Shown piece by piece: positions 9,457-19,239 of a DNA stretch of 64,000 nt. The notes below the pieces were generated by a model. That model worked only from the letters and a program-made list of their open reading frames with translations. It had not been told where the DNA came from and made no database searches. This DNA is from Halovivax ruber XH-70 (GTDB lineage: Archaea; Halobacteriota; Halobacteria; Halobacteriales; Natrialbaceae). Position 1 is the first letter of the stretch; the number at the start of each line of letters is the position of its first letter. The DNA lies in the NCBI RefSeq assembly GCF_000328525.1, contig NC_019964.1, positions 1,612,001 to 1,676,000 on the forward strand. The letters are read 5' to 3'. The position numbers were made by a program, and so were the translations under genes.

Positions 9457-10320
9457 ATGAGTCACGTCGAACCGATCCCCGGGGAACCCGCTGCGGTCGG
9501 TTCGATCGACGGCGACCGGGCGCTGTTCGTCGCCGATTACCACGCCGGTATCGAGGCCGCGCTCCGGTACGAACGTGGCGTACAGGTACCGAGCCAGGCC
9601 GAGGACCGTCGCGAGCGGCTCTGTGCTCTCCTCGATCGTATCGATGCCGACCGATTGGTCGTTCTCGGCGATCTGATGCACTCGATCGGCGATCCCGGTG
9701 GGGCCGAACGTGGGGAGATCGAGGTGCTGTTCGAGTCGTTGCCGCCGATCCCCGTCACGCTCGTCAAGGGCAATCACGACGGCGCGATCGAAACGTGGCT
9801 GCAGGAGGCGATCGACGACGCGGGTCGCGGGCGACCTGGGTCGGCCACCGGCGCGACCGAGTTGACGGTGCTCGATGGCGATGGGGGCCGGCTCGGCGCT
9901 ATCGGCGTCTGTCACGGTCATAGCTGGCCCGCACCAGCCGCCATCGAGGCCGACGTCCTCTGTTTCGGCCACGAACACCCGTGTGTCCGCCTCGAAGACG
10001 AAGTCGGCGGTAGTCGTGTCGAGTCCGTCTGGTTCCGCGGCGAACTCGAGCGGGCGAAACTGGGTCCTGGGGGACCGGCGGCTCAGGACGGCGACGATGC
10101 GACCGACGGGGCCGACCACGTCGATACCGACACGGAATCAGTCACTCCCAACGACGGACTCGAGTTCGTCGTGTTCCCGGCGTTCAACGAGCTCGCCGGT
10201 GGCACGTGGATCAACGTCGAGGGGCAATCGTTTCTCTCACCGATGCTTCCGGATGGGCTCCGGACGGGTGAAGCGTACCTGCTCGACGGAACGCGACTCG
10301 GTCCCTACGAGTCCATCTGA
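9457..10320 (+). CDS. rpe: Calcineurin-like metallophosphoesterase of the rpa operon
   Basis: 287 residues. Metallophosphoesterase motifs appear in order: A-D-Y-H (about 25-28), GDLMHSIGD (from 71), GNHD (105-108), CHGHSW (from 152) and GHEH (171-174). These bind the dinuclear metal centre. It starts 3 bp after the rpap stop, so it belongs to the same transcript. The role proposed for such genes is nucleotidyl phosphoester processing in RPA-linked repair, but no substrate is established from sequence. Confidence 0.9.
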   Translation: MSHVEPIPGEPAAVGSIDGDRALFVADYHAGIEAALRYERGVQVPSQAEDRRERLCALLDRIDADRLVVLGDLMHSIGDPGGAERGEIEVLFESLPPIPVTLVKGNHDGAIETWLQEAIDDAGRGRPGSATGATELTVLDGDGGRLGAIGVCHGHSWPAPAAIEADVLCFGHEHPCVRLEDEVGGSRVESVWFRGELERAKLGPGGPAAQDGDDATDGADHVDTDTESVTPNDGLEFVVFPAFNELAGGTWINVEGQSFLSPMLPDGLRTGEAYLLDGTRLGPYESI

Positions 10321-10400
10321 GAGACCCGTTCGGACGCGGTGACCGTGGGGCGCGGGCCGAGAACAACGGGCTTATGGAGCGTTCGTCCCTACGGACGGCG

Positions 10401-13295
10401 ATGACTGACGGGGACGCGGCGGCGTTTACCCACCTGGGTCCGACCGTCCGCGAGGCCCTCTCCGATCGCGGCTTCTCGACGCCCACCGCGCCACAGCGAC
10501 TGGCGATTCCACCGCTCGCCGACGGGGAAAACACGCTGGTGATCGCCCCGACCGGGAGCGGAAAGACCGAGACGGCGATGTTACCCGTCTTCGACGACAT
10601 CGTCTCGGCGCGACGCGAAGCCCGACGAACTGGGGAACTGGGGGGTGACGACGGCGATTCCGGAACGTCGAGCGACGAGGAGACCGACGGCTTTCGCGCG
10701 CTATACGTGACGCCCCTTCGGGCACTCAACCGGGACATGCTCGACCGACTGGAGTGGTGGGGCGACGAACTCGACGTGTCCGTCGACGTCCGCCACGGCG
10801 ATACCACACAGTACCAGCGGAGCAAGCAGGCCGAGAATCCCCCGGACGTCTTGATAACGACGCCCGAGACCATCCAGGCGATGCTCACCGGCGAGCGGCT
10901 GCGCGACGCGCTGGCCGATCTCTCGCACATCGTGGTCGACGAAGTGCACGAACTCGCGGCGTCGAAACGAGGCGCGCAGCTCTCGATCGCGATGGAGCGG
11001 CTGGTCGAACTAGCTGGCCCCGTCCAGCGAATCGGTCTCTCCGCGACGGTGGGAGATCCGGCGGCGGTTGGGCAGTTCCTCACCGGCGGACGACCCTGCG
11101 AGATTCGGGAGATCGACGTCGGAAGTAATGTCGACGTCACCGTTCGCGAACCGACCGTCACCGACGAGGATCGCGACCTCGCGGGGAAACTGATGACGGA
11201 GGTAACCACGGCGAGTCACGTCCGGCTCATCCGCGACATCGTCGCCGAGAACGAATCGACGCTCGTCTTCGTCAACACGCGCCAGACTGCGGAGGCCCTC
11301 GGCTCGCGGTTTCGCGAACTCGACCTCCCCATCGGCGTTCACCACGGTTCGCTGTCGAAGTCCGCCCGAATCGAGGTGGAAGACGACTTCAAGGCGGGCG
11401 AACTGGACGCGCTTTTGTGTACCTCCTCGATGGAACTCGGCATCGACGTGGGTCGCGTCGATCACGTCGTTCAGTACCAGAGTCCACGGCAGGTCGCCCG
11501 ACTCCTCCAGCGCATCGGCCGGGCGGGCCACCGCATGGACGAGGTCTCCTCGGGGACGATCGTCACGACGCGGGCCGACGATACGTTCGAGGCGATCGCC
11601 ATCGCCCGGCGAGCCCGTCAGGGGCAAGTCGAGGACGCCGGCATCCACGAGGGGAGTCTGGACGTCGTCGCGAACCAGGTCCCCGCGATCGTCCACAGCG
11701 CCGGCGATACGTTCGTCGACGACGCCTACGAGATCGTCTCCCGAGCGTACCCCTTCCGTGACCTGACCGAGGAGACGTTCCGCGATGTACTCTCGGAGCT
11801 TCACCGGAATCGGATCGTCTGGTTCGACGAAGCCGAGGATCGAATCGAGACCAGCGGCAGTACCTGGCAGTACGTCTACGCCAACCTCTCGATGATCCCG
11901 GACGAGGAGACCTACGAAGTTCACGACATCGCCTCCGGCGGCCAGATCGGGACGCTCGACGAACGGTTCGTCGTCAACTTCGCATCGCCGGGCGAAATCT
12001 TCATCCAGCGCGGCGAGATGTGGCGCATCGCCGAGGTGGACGACGACGAGGGTGTCGTGAAGGTGAGCCCCATCGAGGACCCCGCGGGTGAGGTACCCTC
12101 CTGGATCGGTCAGGAGATCCCAGTCCCCTACGACGTTGCCCAGGAGGTCGGTGAGATTCGGACCGTCGCCGAACCGCAATTCGCAGGCGGTGCGGACGAG
12201 GACGCGGTCGCTCGCGAACTCGAGACGCGATACCCGAGCGATCGGGAGACGCTTTCGTCGGCCCTTTCACAGCTCGAACGACAGATCGACGCCGAACATG
12301 CGATGCCGACGACGGATCGGATCGTGCTCGAACGACAGGGCCGAGACGTCGTCGTCAACGCCTGTCTCGGGCACAAGACCAACGAGACGCTCGGGCGCGT
12401 CCTCTCTGCCCTCCTCGGTCAGAAGTCCGGGTCGTCGATCGGGCTCGAGACCGACCCGTACCGGATCGAACTCGAAGTGCCGACGAGCATCGCGACCAGT
12501 GACGTCGTGGCGATTCTCGAGGAGACCGATCCCGGCCACGTCGAGACGATCGTCGAACTCGGGCTCAAAAACTCCGACGCGCTCGCCTTCCGCCTCGCGC
12601 AGGTCTCCGGCAAGTTCGGCGCGCTCAAGCGCTGGGACGGCTCGGCCAGACTGTCCAACGATCGGTTGTTGGCCGCACTCGAAGACACGCCCATGTACGC
12701 GGAGGCAGTCCGCGAAGTGTTCCACGAGGATCTCGATCCGGACGCGGCCGCAGGCGTCCTCGAATCGATTCAATCGGACGTGATTACTGTCGAGACCGTC
12801 CGTGGGCGGACGTCGATCGGTACCGGCGGCCACTCCTCCGGCAAGGAGTTGCTCGCCCCCGACAACGCAGACGCGAGTATTATTCAAACCGTGAGAGATC
12901 GGATCCGTGACGACCGCGTGATTCTATTGTGTACCCACTGCACCGAGTGGCTCTCGCGAACGAAGGTTCGCCGCGTCCCCGAGCAACCGGAGTGTCCGGA
13001 GTGTGGATCCACTCGCATCGCCTCGCTCAACCCGTGGGCCGACGAGGTGGTCGACGCGGTTCGGGCCGAAGAGAAATCCGACGAACAGCGCGAGCAGACC
13101 GAACGCGCGTTCCACGCGGCGAGTCTCGTGCAGAGCCACGGCAAACAGGCCGTGATCGCCATGGCCGCCCGCGGCGTCGGGCCGCACAACGCCGCCCGAA
13201 TCATCAACAAGCTTCGCGAGGACGAAGACGAGTTCTACCGCGACATTCTCAGACAGGAACGGCAGTACGCACGTACCCAGTCGTTCTGGGATTAG
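10401..13295 (+). CDS. lhr: Lhr-type large superfamily 2 DNA helicase
   Basis: 964 residues from ATG at 10401; a longer start at 10374 is possible. Motifs in order are Q-motif region FSTPTAPQ, Walker A APTGSGKT (about 49-56), DEVH (about 180), SAT (about 213), motif IV/V region TLVFVNTRQTAE and LLCTSSMELGIDVG, and motif VI LLQRIGRAGHR. The Lhr winged-helix/beta-barrel region follows. Near the C-terminus four cysteines (CTHC at about 845, CPEC at about 865) look like a zinc ribbon. Lhr proteins are 3'-5' helicases that remodel forks and repair intermediates, which fits the adjacent rpa operon on the same strand. Confidence 0.93.
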   Translation: MTDGDAAAFTHLGPTVREALSDRGFSTPTAPQRLAIPPLADGENTLVIAPTGSGKTETAMLPVFDDIVSARREARRTGELGGDDGDSGTSSDEETDGFRALYVTPLRALNRDMLDRLEWWGDELDVSVDVRHGDTTQYQRSKQAENPPDVLITTPETIQAMLTGERLRDALADLSHIVVDEVHELAASKRGAQLSIAMERLVELAGPVQRIGLSATVGDPAAVGQFLTGGRPCEIREIDVGSNVDVTVREPTVTDEDRDLAGKLMTEVTTASHVRLIRDIVAENESTLVFVNTRQTAEALGSRFRELDLPIGVHHGSLSKSARIEVEDDFKAGELDALLCTSSMELGIDVGRVDHVVQYQSPRQVARLLQRIGRAGHRMDEVSSGTIVTTRADDTFEAIAIARRARQGQVEDAGIHEGSLDVVANQVPAIVHSAGDTFVDDAYEIVSRAYPFRDLTEETFRDVLSELHRNRIVWFDEAEDRIETSGSTWQYVYANLSMIPDEETYEVHDIASGGQIGTLDERFVVNFASPGEIFIQRGEMWRIAEVDDDEGVVKVSPIEDPAGEVPSWIGQEIPVPYDVAQEVGEIRTVAEPQFAGGADEDAVARELETRYPSDRETLSSALSQLERQIDAEHAMPTTDRIVLERQGRDVVVNACLGHKTNETLGRVLSALLGQKSGSSIGLETDPYRIELEVPTSIATSDVVAILEETDPGHVETIVELGLKNSDALAFRLAQVSGKFGALKRWDGSARLSNDRLLAALEDTPMYAEAVREVFHEDLDPDAAAGVLESIQSDVITVETVRGRTSIGTGGHSSGKELLAPDNADASIIQTVRDRIRDDRVILLCTHCTEWLSRTKVRRVPEQPECPECGSTRIASLNPWADEVVDAVRAEEKSDEQREQTERAFHAASLVQSHGKQAVIAMAARGVGPHNAARIINKLREDEDEFYRDILRQERQYARTQSFWD

Positions 13296-13398
13296 CGTTC
13301 GAAGGTCGAGTCAGCCGCTACGACCGATGCAGTCACCCTCCCCATCCACCACCGCCGAGTGACGAAACGATCAAACGAGCCCGTGGCCTACGACCCGT

Positions 13399-14037
13399 AT
13401 GAACGTCGCACCGGGGGCGTGGCGCTACGCGGCCGGACCGCTACTCGCCGCCCCGTTCGGCTTCTTCGTCCACCCCCTCGCCGGACTCGGCCTGCTCGCC
13501 CTGGGCGGGTTCGTGCTCTGGTTCTTCCGCGATCCGGAGCGCTCACCGCCGCCGTCAGGTGTCGTCGCGCCGGCGCACGGGAAGGTCTCTGTGCTCAGAG
13601 AGGAAGGCGAGACCGTCCGGCTCGGTATCTTCATGAACGTCTGGGACGTCCACGTCATCCGCTCACCCGTCGACGGACAGGTGACGGACGTAGAGCACAC
13701 ACCTGGTGCCCACCGCCCGGCGTTCTCGAAGGACTCGGACCGCAACGAGCGTGTGCACGTGCGGGTCACCGCCGATGTCGACGACCGCGCTCCGCCCATC
13801 CAGGAGGTGACCTTGATCGCCGGTGCCTTCGCCAGGCGAATCACGCCGTACACCGAGGCAAGCGACACGGTCTCTCGGGGCGAACGTATCGGCCACATCG
13901 CCTTCGGCAGTCGGGTGGACGTCATGTTCGCCCCGTCGGTATCGCTCGACGAGGTGCAGGTGTCGCCCGGAGACAAAACCACAGCCGGAGAGACGATTAT
14001 CCTCGACGAAGCAAAACCCGACAGCCACGACGTGTAG
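13399..14037 (+). CDS. asd: Phosphatidylserine decarboxylase, archaeal type
   Basis: 212 residues. One or two N-terminal hydrophobic segments anchor it in the membrane. Signature blocks are WFFRDPER, VVAPAHGKV and IFMNVWDVHV. The proenzyme self-cleavage site G170-S171 in FGSRVDVMF is where the pyruvoyl prosthetic group forms. It decarboxylates the serine head group of archaetidylserine to archaetidylethanolamine. The short length is normal for this subclass. No archaetidylserine synthase is adjacent. Confidence 0.92.
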   Translation: MNVAPGAWRYAAGPLLAAPFGFFVHPLAGLGLLALGGFVLWFFRDPERSPPPSGVVAPAHGKVSVLREEGETVRLGIFMNVWDVHVIRSPVDGQVTDVEHTPGAHRPAFSKDSDRNERVHVRVTADVDDRAPPIQEVTLIAGAFARRITPYTEASDTVSRGERIGHIAFGSRVDVMFAPSVSLDEVQVSPGDKTTAGETIILDEAKPDSHDV

Positions 14038-14114
14038 GAGTGGCCGTGTGTGGATGTCTGGGACCCATTCAGGTCCACTCGACGATGCTCAGGGAGAAAG
14101 GCCCCCAACTCGTG

Positions 14115-16298
14115 TTACTCGACCGTCTCGCGGGCGCGCTCGATGTGTTCGCGTTGGATGACGACCTGGTCGGCCCGCTCGTTCGCCTCGTCGGGATCGT
14201 CGTAGCGATCGGCGACGTCGCGGATCGCATGCATCGACGCATCGCGGACGATGGCCTCGATGTCGGCGCCAGTCGTGCCCTCGAGTTCCGCCGCGAGTTC
14301 GCCAAGGTCTACGTCCTCGGCCAGCGGTTTGTCGTTCGCGTGGACCGCGAGAATCTTCTCGCGCGCCTTGCGGTCCGGCTCCGGGACCAGGACGTGTGTG
14401 TCGAGGCGCCCGGGGCGGAGTAGGGCTGGATCCAGATCGTCCATCCGGTTCGTCGCGGCCAGGACGACGAGATTGGGGTTCTCGCGCATGCCGTCGAGTT
14501 CCGTGAGCAGTTGCGAGACCACGCGCTCGGTGACCTCGTGGCTCTCGCCACGTCGGCCGACGAGGGCGTCGATCTCGTCGATGAAGATGATCGAGGGTGC
14601 CGACTGCCGGGCGCGCTCGAAGAGCTTTCGAATCGCCTTCTCGCTCTCGCCGACGTACCGGTCGAGCACCTCCGGACCGTCGACCTGAACGAAGTTGACG
14701 TCCGTCTCGCCGGCGAGCGCCCGGGCGAGGAGCGTCTTCCCGGTCCCGGGCGGCCCGTAGAGGAGAACGCCGGCTGGCGGATCGGTGTTCGTCTGTTCGA
14801 AGAGCTTGTCGTACGTGAGGGGCCACTCGACCGATTCGGTGAGCGTGCGTTTCGCCGAGTCGAGTCCGCCGACGTCGTCGAAGTCCGTGTCCGGCGACTC
14901 GGCGACGTACTCGCGCATCGCCGACGGTTCGACCGAGGCGAGTGCAGTGTCGAAGTCGGCCCGCGTGACGACCGGGTCAGCGTTCCACTCGGTGCGCGCA
15001 GCTTCGTCTGCGGGTCGGCGACGAATCGCTGCCATCGCCGCTTCGCTGGCGACCGAATCGAGATCTGCCCCGACGAACCCGTGCGTGCGTGAGGCGAGCG
15101 TCTCGATCGAGACGTCGTCCGAGAGCGGCATACCGCGCGTGTGAACTTCGAGGATTTCGTGACGACCGGCCTCGTCCGGCACGCCGATCTGTATCTCACG
15201 ATCGAAGCGCCCGCCCCGACGGAGTGCCTGATCCAGGGCGTCCACCCGATTGGTCGCGCCGATCACGATGACGTCACCACGGCCGTCGAGACCGTCCATC
15301 AACGAGAGAAGTTGACCGACGATGCGGCTCTCGGCGTCGGCGTCGCCGTCGCGCGCGCTCGCAATGGAGTCGATCTCGTCGAAGAAGATGATCGTCGGCG
15401 ACTCCTCGCGAGCGTGTTCGAACGCCTCCCGCAGTTTCTCCTCGGACTCGCCCTTGTACTTCGACATAATCTCTGGGCCGGAGATGGAGATGAAGTGGGC
15501 GTCCACCTCGTTCGCGACGGCCCGTGCGATCAGGGTCTTGCCCGTGCCGGGTGGTCCGTACAGGAGGACGCCGGATGGGGGCTCCACGCCAAGACGCTGG
15601 AAGAGTGCCGGCTCCGATAGCGGAAGCTCGATCATCTCGCGGACGAGTTCGAGTTCCTCGTCGAGCCCGCCGATGTCCTCGTACGTGGCTCCCGAAGCGG
15701 GCCGTGATCGGGCACCTGTCGCGGCCGGTTGGGCGGGTTGCTCGGCGCTCGCGTCTCCCCGGTCGCGAACGTCCGTCGCGTCCTGTCCATTGCTCACGAC
15801 GATGTCCGTGTCGGTCGTGATGCGAACGTCACCGTCGGGAACGGTCGCGACGACCCGGAACGGTTCCCCGGCGACCCCCTCGATTCTGATCTGCTCGCCG
15901 GCCCGAACGGGTCGGTTTCTGAGTTTCTGGTTCGCGACCCGTTCGGTAAGGTTGGTCTCGGCTTCGTTGGCGACGGTGGGTGCGGCCAGAACGACTTCGT
16001 CTGCCGGCGAAATCGACGAGCCATCGAGCGGACGCACCGTGACGCTATCTCCGACGTGCACCCCTGCATTGGCGCGCGCGTCGGCATCGATCTGAACCAC
16101 GGTGTCGTCCACCGTCGGATCGGCCGGCCACATCTTCGCGACGGTCGAGTCCGTCCCCTCGATAACCACCGAATCCCCGCTCAGCACACCGAGTGCGCGG
16201 CGGGCTGGTTCCGGTATTCTGGCCACGCCTCGCCCGGCATCTCGCTTCTCGGCTGCACGCACCGAGAGGCGTACTCCGTCAGTGTCCGACTCGCTCAT
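14115..16298 (-). CDS. cdc48: CDC48/VAT-like AAA ATPase
   Basis: 727 residues. The N-terminal double-psi-barrel substrate domain (about 1-185) is followed by D1 with Walker A GPPGTGKT (about 247-254) and IIFFDEIDS, and D2 with a second GPPGTGKT (about 514-521) and IIFIDEIDA. Both domains have sensor and arginine-finger blocks (ATNRVDALD, ATNRMDDLDP). A Ser/Ala/Pro-rich linker joins the N domain and D1. It is a hexameric protein unfoldase feeding substrates to the proteasome. Haloarchaea carry several paralogues; which one this is cannot be told here. Confidence 0.96.
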   Translation of the reverse strand: MSESDTDGVRLSVRAAEKRDAGRGVARIPEPARRALGVLSGDSVVIEGTDSTVAKMWPADPTVDDTVVQIDADARANAGVHVGDSVTVRPLDGSSISPADEVVLAAPTVANEAETNLTERVANQKLRNRPVRAGEQIRIEGVAGEPFRVVATVPDGDVRITTDTDIVVSNGQDATDVRDRGDASAEQPAQPAATGARSRPASGATYEDIGGLDEELELVREMIELPLSEPALFQRLGVEPPSGVLLYGPPGTGKTLIARAVANEVDAHFISISGPEIMSKYKGESEEKLREAFEHAREESPTIIFFDEIDSIASARDGDADAESRIVGQLLSLMDGLDGRGDVIVIGATNRVDALDQALRRGGRFDREIQIGVPDEAGRHEILEVHTRGMPLSDDVSIETLASRTHGFVGADLDSVASEAAMAAIRRRPADEAARTEWNADPVVTRADFDTALASVEPSAMREYVAESPDTDFDDVGGLDSAKRTLTESVEWPLTYDKLFEQTNTDPPAGVLLYGPPGTGKTLLARALAGETDVNFVQVDGPEVLDRYVGESEKAIRKLFERARQSAPSIIFIDEIDALVGRRGESHEVTERVVSQLLTELDGMRENPNLVVLAATNRMDDLDPALLRPGRLDTHVLVPEPDRKAREKILAVHANDKPLAEDVDLGELAAELEGTTGADIEAIVRDASMHAIRDVADRYDDPDEANERADQVVIQREHIERARETVE

Positions 16299-16450
16299 GT
16301 GAGGTCTTACGTGGCTGTCACCTTGAGAATTATCCTCGTCGGCCGTGTGGTCAGGGGCCAGGAATCAGTGACTGGCTGTCCCCCATGTACCCCCAAGATG
16401 TATGGTGACACGACACAATGCCTTTCCGATCACGGCCCGTTGTCGCCGAC

Positions 16451-16585
16451 ATGGTCGCCGAAACCGAGCGGGACGGTGAGACGTGGTACGAGTGCGACAG
16501 TTGCGGCATGCTGTTCGACGACCGGGACGATGCGAAGACGCACGAAGCCAATTGCGACGAGGAAGATCCGACATACATCCAGTGA
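16451..16585 (+). CDS. Small zinc-finger protein (DUF7128-like)
   Basis: 44 residues from ATG at 16451. An in-frame ATG at 16418 would add 11 residues without acidic character. The protein shows one Cys2-His-Cys finger: C15-x2-C18 ... H31-x3-C35, framed by WYECDSCGMLF and ending DPTYIQ. This resembles a very short, widely conserved haloarchaeal family that I recall as DUF7128; the name is from memory. The function is unknown; the single finger suggests nucleic acid or protein binding. Confidence 0.8.
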   Translation: MVAETERDGETWYECDSCGMLFDDRDDAKTHEANCDEEDPTYIQ

Positions 16586-16720
16586 GAGCCTGATTCGGTA
16601 GCAGACAGAGTTACCGAGAGACGAGACTCGTCGGGACGCTATGGTGGCGACTCACGACCGTACTCGTTCGTCTCCGGTGTCGGGAGAGGCCGATCGACGT
16701 TCCGGGAGGAGTTCGATCGA

Positions 16721-17149
16721 CTACGTCTCGGTGACGAGTTCGTACGCACGCTCGCTGAACTCGTCTTCGGCGAAGACGAAAACTCGGCCATCGACGACCG
16801 CCGGTTCGACGCTGACCGTGACGGAGTGGCCCTCGGCCGCTGCCGAGACGCCGGGGAAGAGCACGGATCGTTCTCCTTGCTCGATCAGCACCCGACCGAC
16901 GCCGGTCGATTCGAGGATCTCTGCGTCCGTCTTCAGGTCGTTCACGTACGTCATCACACCCTCGACGCCGTCCTCGTCGGTGACGAGTACGTGCACCGTC
17001 TTGCCTGGTGGTGTCGTGAGCGACGACTCGATCGGCTCCGGCGGCCCGTGGTAAAACACCTCTCGCCCGTCCAGGTACCTGACGACGATCCCGCCGTCGA
17101 CGAGATCCACTTCGAGCGTACTGGGGGCGACTTCCGAACGCGTGCTCAT
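16721..17149 (-). CDS. Conserved haloarchaeal protein, DUF5796-like
   Basis: 142 residues, soluble and acidic. Blocks such as IVVRYLDGREVFYHG, TPPGKTVHVLVTD and RVFVFAEDEFSERAYE are ones I associate with the DUF5796 family, found across haloarchaea. No catalytic motif is visible. It is divergently arranged from the shikimate kinase gene (113 bp between starts). The function is unknown. Confidence 0.75.
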   Translation of the reverse strand: MSTRSEVAPSTLEVDLVDGGIVVRYLDGREVFYHGPPEPIESSLTTPPGKTVHVLVTDEDGVEGVMTYVNDLKTDAEILESTGVGRVLIEQGERSVLFPGVSAAAEGHSVTVSVEPAVVDGRVFVFAEDEFSERAYELVTET

Positions 17150-17262
17150 AGCCGTTCGTACGGCTGGGCGCGCCTAAAGACTGTGTTTCTCCCCGTCGAC
17201 CGCCCCCTGGCAATCACTCCCGTCACCGTCAGCGGTAAGTAGCCCCTCGGCTCAGTGGCGAT

Positions 17263-18135
17263 ATGGACGGACGGGCCGTCGCCCCCGCTGCAGGCACCGT
17301 GGTCAACGCCATCGCGACCGGTCACGGCGCCGCGTTCGCGATCGATCTTGAGACCACCGCAACGGTCGAGCTCACGAGCGACGGCGACATCCGAGGTACG
17401 GTCGCCGACGCCCCGGACGCCGATACGGAACTCGTCGAGCAGTGCGTTCGACACGTCTTCGACGCAGTCGGAGACGAAGCCGGACTCGATCGATCAATCG
17501 CCGGTGCCCGGATCCGAACGGAGAGTGCCGTGCCGATGGCCGCCGGTCTGAAAAGTTCGAGCGCCGCCGCAAACGCGACGGTACTGGCGACGCTCGACGC
17601 ACTCGACTGTGCCGACGCGATGGACCCGATCGACGCCTGCCGACTCGGCGTCGAGGCAGCGCGAGCGGCCGGGGTCACGATCACCGGTGCGTTCGACGAC
17701 GCGTCGGCGAGCATGCTCGGCGGCGTCACCGTGACGAACAACACGACCGACGAACTGGGGAAACAGGAGACGGTCGACTGGGACGTCCTCGTCTACACGC
17801 CACCGGACCGGGCGTTCAGCGCGGCCGTCGATGTCACGGCCTGCGAACGCGTCGCGCCGATGGCCGAACTCGCGATCGAACTCGCGAGTGAGGGCCGATT
17901 CGTCGAGGCGATGACCGTCAACGGCTTCGTCTTCAGTGCGACGCTGGGGTACGATCCCGACCCGTTACTCGCGGCCCTCCCGGACGCAGCCGGCGCGTCG
18001 CTGTCCGGTACGGGCCCGAGTTTCGTCGCGGTCGGGGACGCCGAAGCACTCGACGCCGTCGAACGCGACTGGACCGAGCGGCCGGGGACGACGATTCGAA
18101 CGACGACCAGAACGAAGGGAGCCACTATCGTATGA
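17263..18135 (+). CDS. aroK: Shikimate kinase, GHMP (archaeal) type
   Basis: 290 residues. The GHMP-kinase ATP-binding loop VPMAAGLKSSSAAANA lies at about residues 89-104 and the C-terminal GHMP motif SLSGTGPSF at about 245. N-terminal APAAGTVVNAIATGHGAAFA is characteristic of the archaeal shikimate kinases, which are unrelated to bacterial AroK. It phosphorylates shikimate in aromatic amino acid synthesis. The stop overlaps the chorismate mutase start by 4 bp, so the two pathway enzymes are translationally coupled. Confidence 0.95.
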   Translation: MDGRAVAPAAGTVVNAIATGHGAAFAIDLETTATVELTSDGDIRGTVADAPDADTELVEQCVRHVFDAVGDEAGLDRSIAGARIRTESAVPMAAGLKSSSAAANATVLATLDALDCADAMDPIDACRLGVEAARAAGVTITGAFDDASASMLGGVTVTNNTTDELGKQETVDWDVLVYTPPDRAFSAAVDVTACERVAPMAELAIELASEGRFVEAMTVNGFVFSATLGYDPDPLLAALPDAAGASLSGTGPSFVAVGDAEALDAVERDWTERPGTTIRTTTRTKGATIV

Positions 18136-18452
18136 CCGACACCGATCCAGACCACGACACCGGGGACGAACCGACACCGGACGAGATGACTCTCGACGAA
18201 CTCAGATCGGAGATTCGAGAGATCGACTCCGAACTCGTCCGACTCATCGCGCGACGGACCTACGTCGCCGACTCCATCGCCCGCGTCAAAGACGCCGAGG
18301 GGTTGCCGACCGTCGACGAAACGCAAGAACAGCGCGTGATGGACCGCGCCGGCGAGAACGCAGACCGGTTCGACGTCGATTCGAACCTCGTCAAGGCCAT
18401 CTTCCGCTTGCTCATCGAGTTGAACAAGGTCGAACAGCGCGAGCGCAGGTAA
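18132..18452 (+). CDS. aroQ: Chorismate mutase, AroQ class
   Basis: 106 residues. An acidic N-terminal tail of about 18 residues precedes the all-helical AroQ core: ELRSEIREIDSELVRLIARR, VADSIARVKDAEGLP and a C-terminal helix. Arg and Lys residues at the usual active-site positions are present. It converts chorismate to prephenate for Phe/Tyr synthesis. The last 32 bp of this gene and about 23 bp beyond it recur 819 bp downstream, on the far side of the toxin-antitoxin module. Confidence 0.93.
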   Translation: MTDTDPDHDTGDEPTPDEMTLDELRSEIREIDSELVRLIARRTYVADSIARVKDAEGLPTVDETQEQRVMDRAGENADRFDVDSNLVKAIFRLLIELNKVEQRERR

Positions 18453-18475
18453 GCGGTCTCGAACCGACGCGATTC
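18421..18475 (+). repeat. Direct repeat copy A (aroQ tail)
   Basis: Covers the last codons of chorismate mutase plus the sequence just after its stop. The first 45 bp match 19240-19284 at 41 positions, and the match resumes at GATTCG after a 3-bp length difference. The two copies bracket the mazF-type toxin-antitoxin pair. Confidence 0.85.
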
Positions 18476-18558
18476 GAGCCAGCAGACAATTGCGTCGATG
18501 TCGATTCACATCGACTGAGGCGATCGTTGTAATCCGCTTTCGGAACCGACTGCACAAC

Positions 18559-18912
18559 TCAGTCCAGCCCAAGACTCAGTCTCAACGTGTCGTCTACCGC
18601 TTCCATCGTCTTGGTGTCGAGAGCTCCAACAACAGAGTGAATCCGCTTTTCGATGGAGACGACTCGAATCTGATCGAGGCGGATCGAGGAATCTTTCTCG
18701 AACGGTGACTCCGCTGCGTCGACGAAAACCTCGAACGGATAGCCTCGATGCGTCCCCGTCGTAGGCGCAACGATAGTCGTACTGGCGTTTTCGTTCCCCA
18801 CGTCGTTCTGGACGACGACTGCGGGACGAGTCTTTTTCATCTCGTGGCCTTCCGCAGGATCGAGTCGAACGATAACGACGTCACCGCGACGAACCGTTGA
18901 CCCCTCGCTCAT
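18559..18912 (-). CDS. MazF/PemK-type toxin (endoribonuclease family)
   Basis: 117 residues, the usual MazF length. N-terminal RRGDVVIVRLDPAEGHEMKK, then TRPAVVVQNDVGNE (the central catalytic Arg-Pro loop), TIVAPTT and SSIRLDQIRVVS near the C-terminus are the family blocks. MazF proteins cleave mRNA at short sequences and are held inactive by a cognate antitoxin. The ATG at 18912 overlaps the antitoxin stop by 4 bp. The pair reads opposite to aroQ and is bracketed by duplicated aroQ-tail sequence. Confidence 0.88.
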   Translation of the reverse strand: MSEGSTVRRGDVVIVRLDPAEGHEMKKTRPAVVVQNDVGNENASTTIVAPTTGTHRGYPFEVFVDAAESPFEKDSSIRLDQIRVVSIEKRIHSVVGALDTKTMEAVDDTLRLSLGLD

Positions 18913-19148
18913 GTATCTAATCCGTCCCACGCCTCGTCCGACACGTCGGTCCACCCTTCTGCCAATTCTTCAGCACTCCCAGACGCCTCACGGTACGCGG
19001 CGGCCAGCTCGTCGGTATCCGGCTGATCGTTTTCTACCTCGACGACTGCGACGGTTACACGCTTGTTCGCGTACTCCGTCCCGAGATAGATCCGCCCTCG
19101 ATCGTCGGTTTCGTTGGTTTGTAGATCCTGGGCATCCACTTTCGTCAT
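18909..19148 (-). CDS. Probable cognate antitoxin (AbrB-like N-terminus)
   Basis: 79 residues, acidic. N-terminal DDRGRIYLGTEYANKRVTV resembles the swapped-hairpin AbrB/MazE DNA-binding fold, and the C-terminal half (ELAAAYREASGSAEELAEGW) is a flexible toxin-binding type tail. It precedes the toxin gene and overlaps it by 4 bp, the standard antitoxin-first order. Expected role: neutralise the toxin and repress the operon promoter, which should lie in 19149-19240. Confidence 0.75.
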   Translation of the reverse strand: MTKVDAQDLQTNETDDRGRIYLGTEYANKRVTVAVVEVENDQPDTDELAAAYREASGSAEELAEGWTDVSDEAWDGLDT

Positions 19149-19239
19149 ACCTCCTGCTACGGTCCGCCGATTGATAAATGCTACCCACTATTACCCACGT
19201 TTACTCTCCGGGAAGCCTTTCAACAGGTTCAAACGACCT

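Noticed and set aside
8278-10119. 613-residue minus-strand ORF opposite the RPA-associated protein gene
   Set aside because: Its Ser-rich sequence is the mirror of the acidic GAC/GAG-rich linker codons; the plus strand holds the conserved operon.
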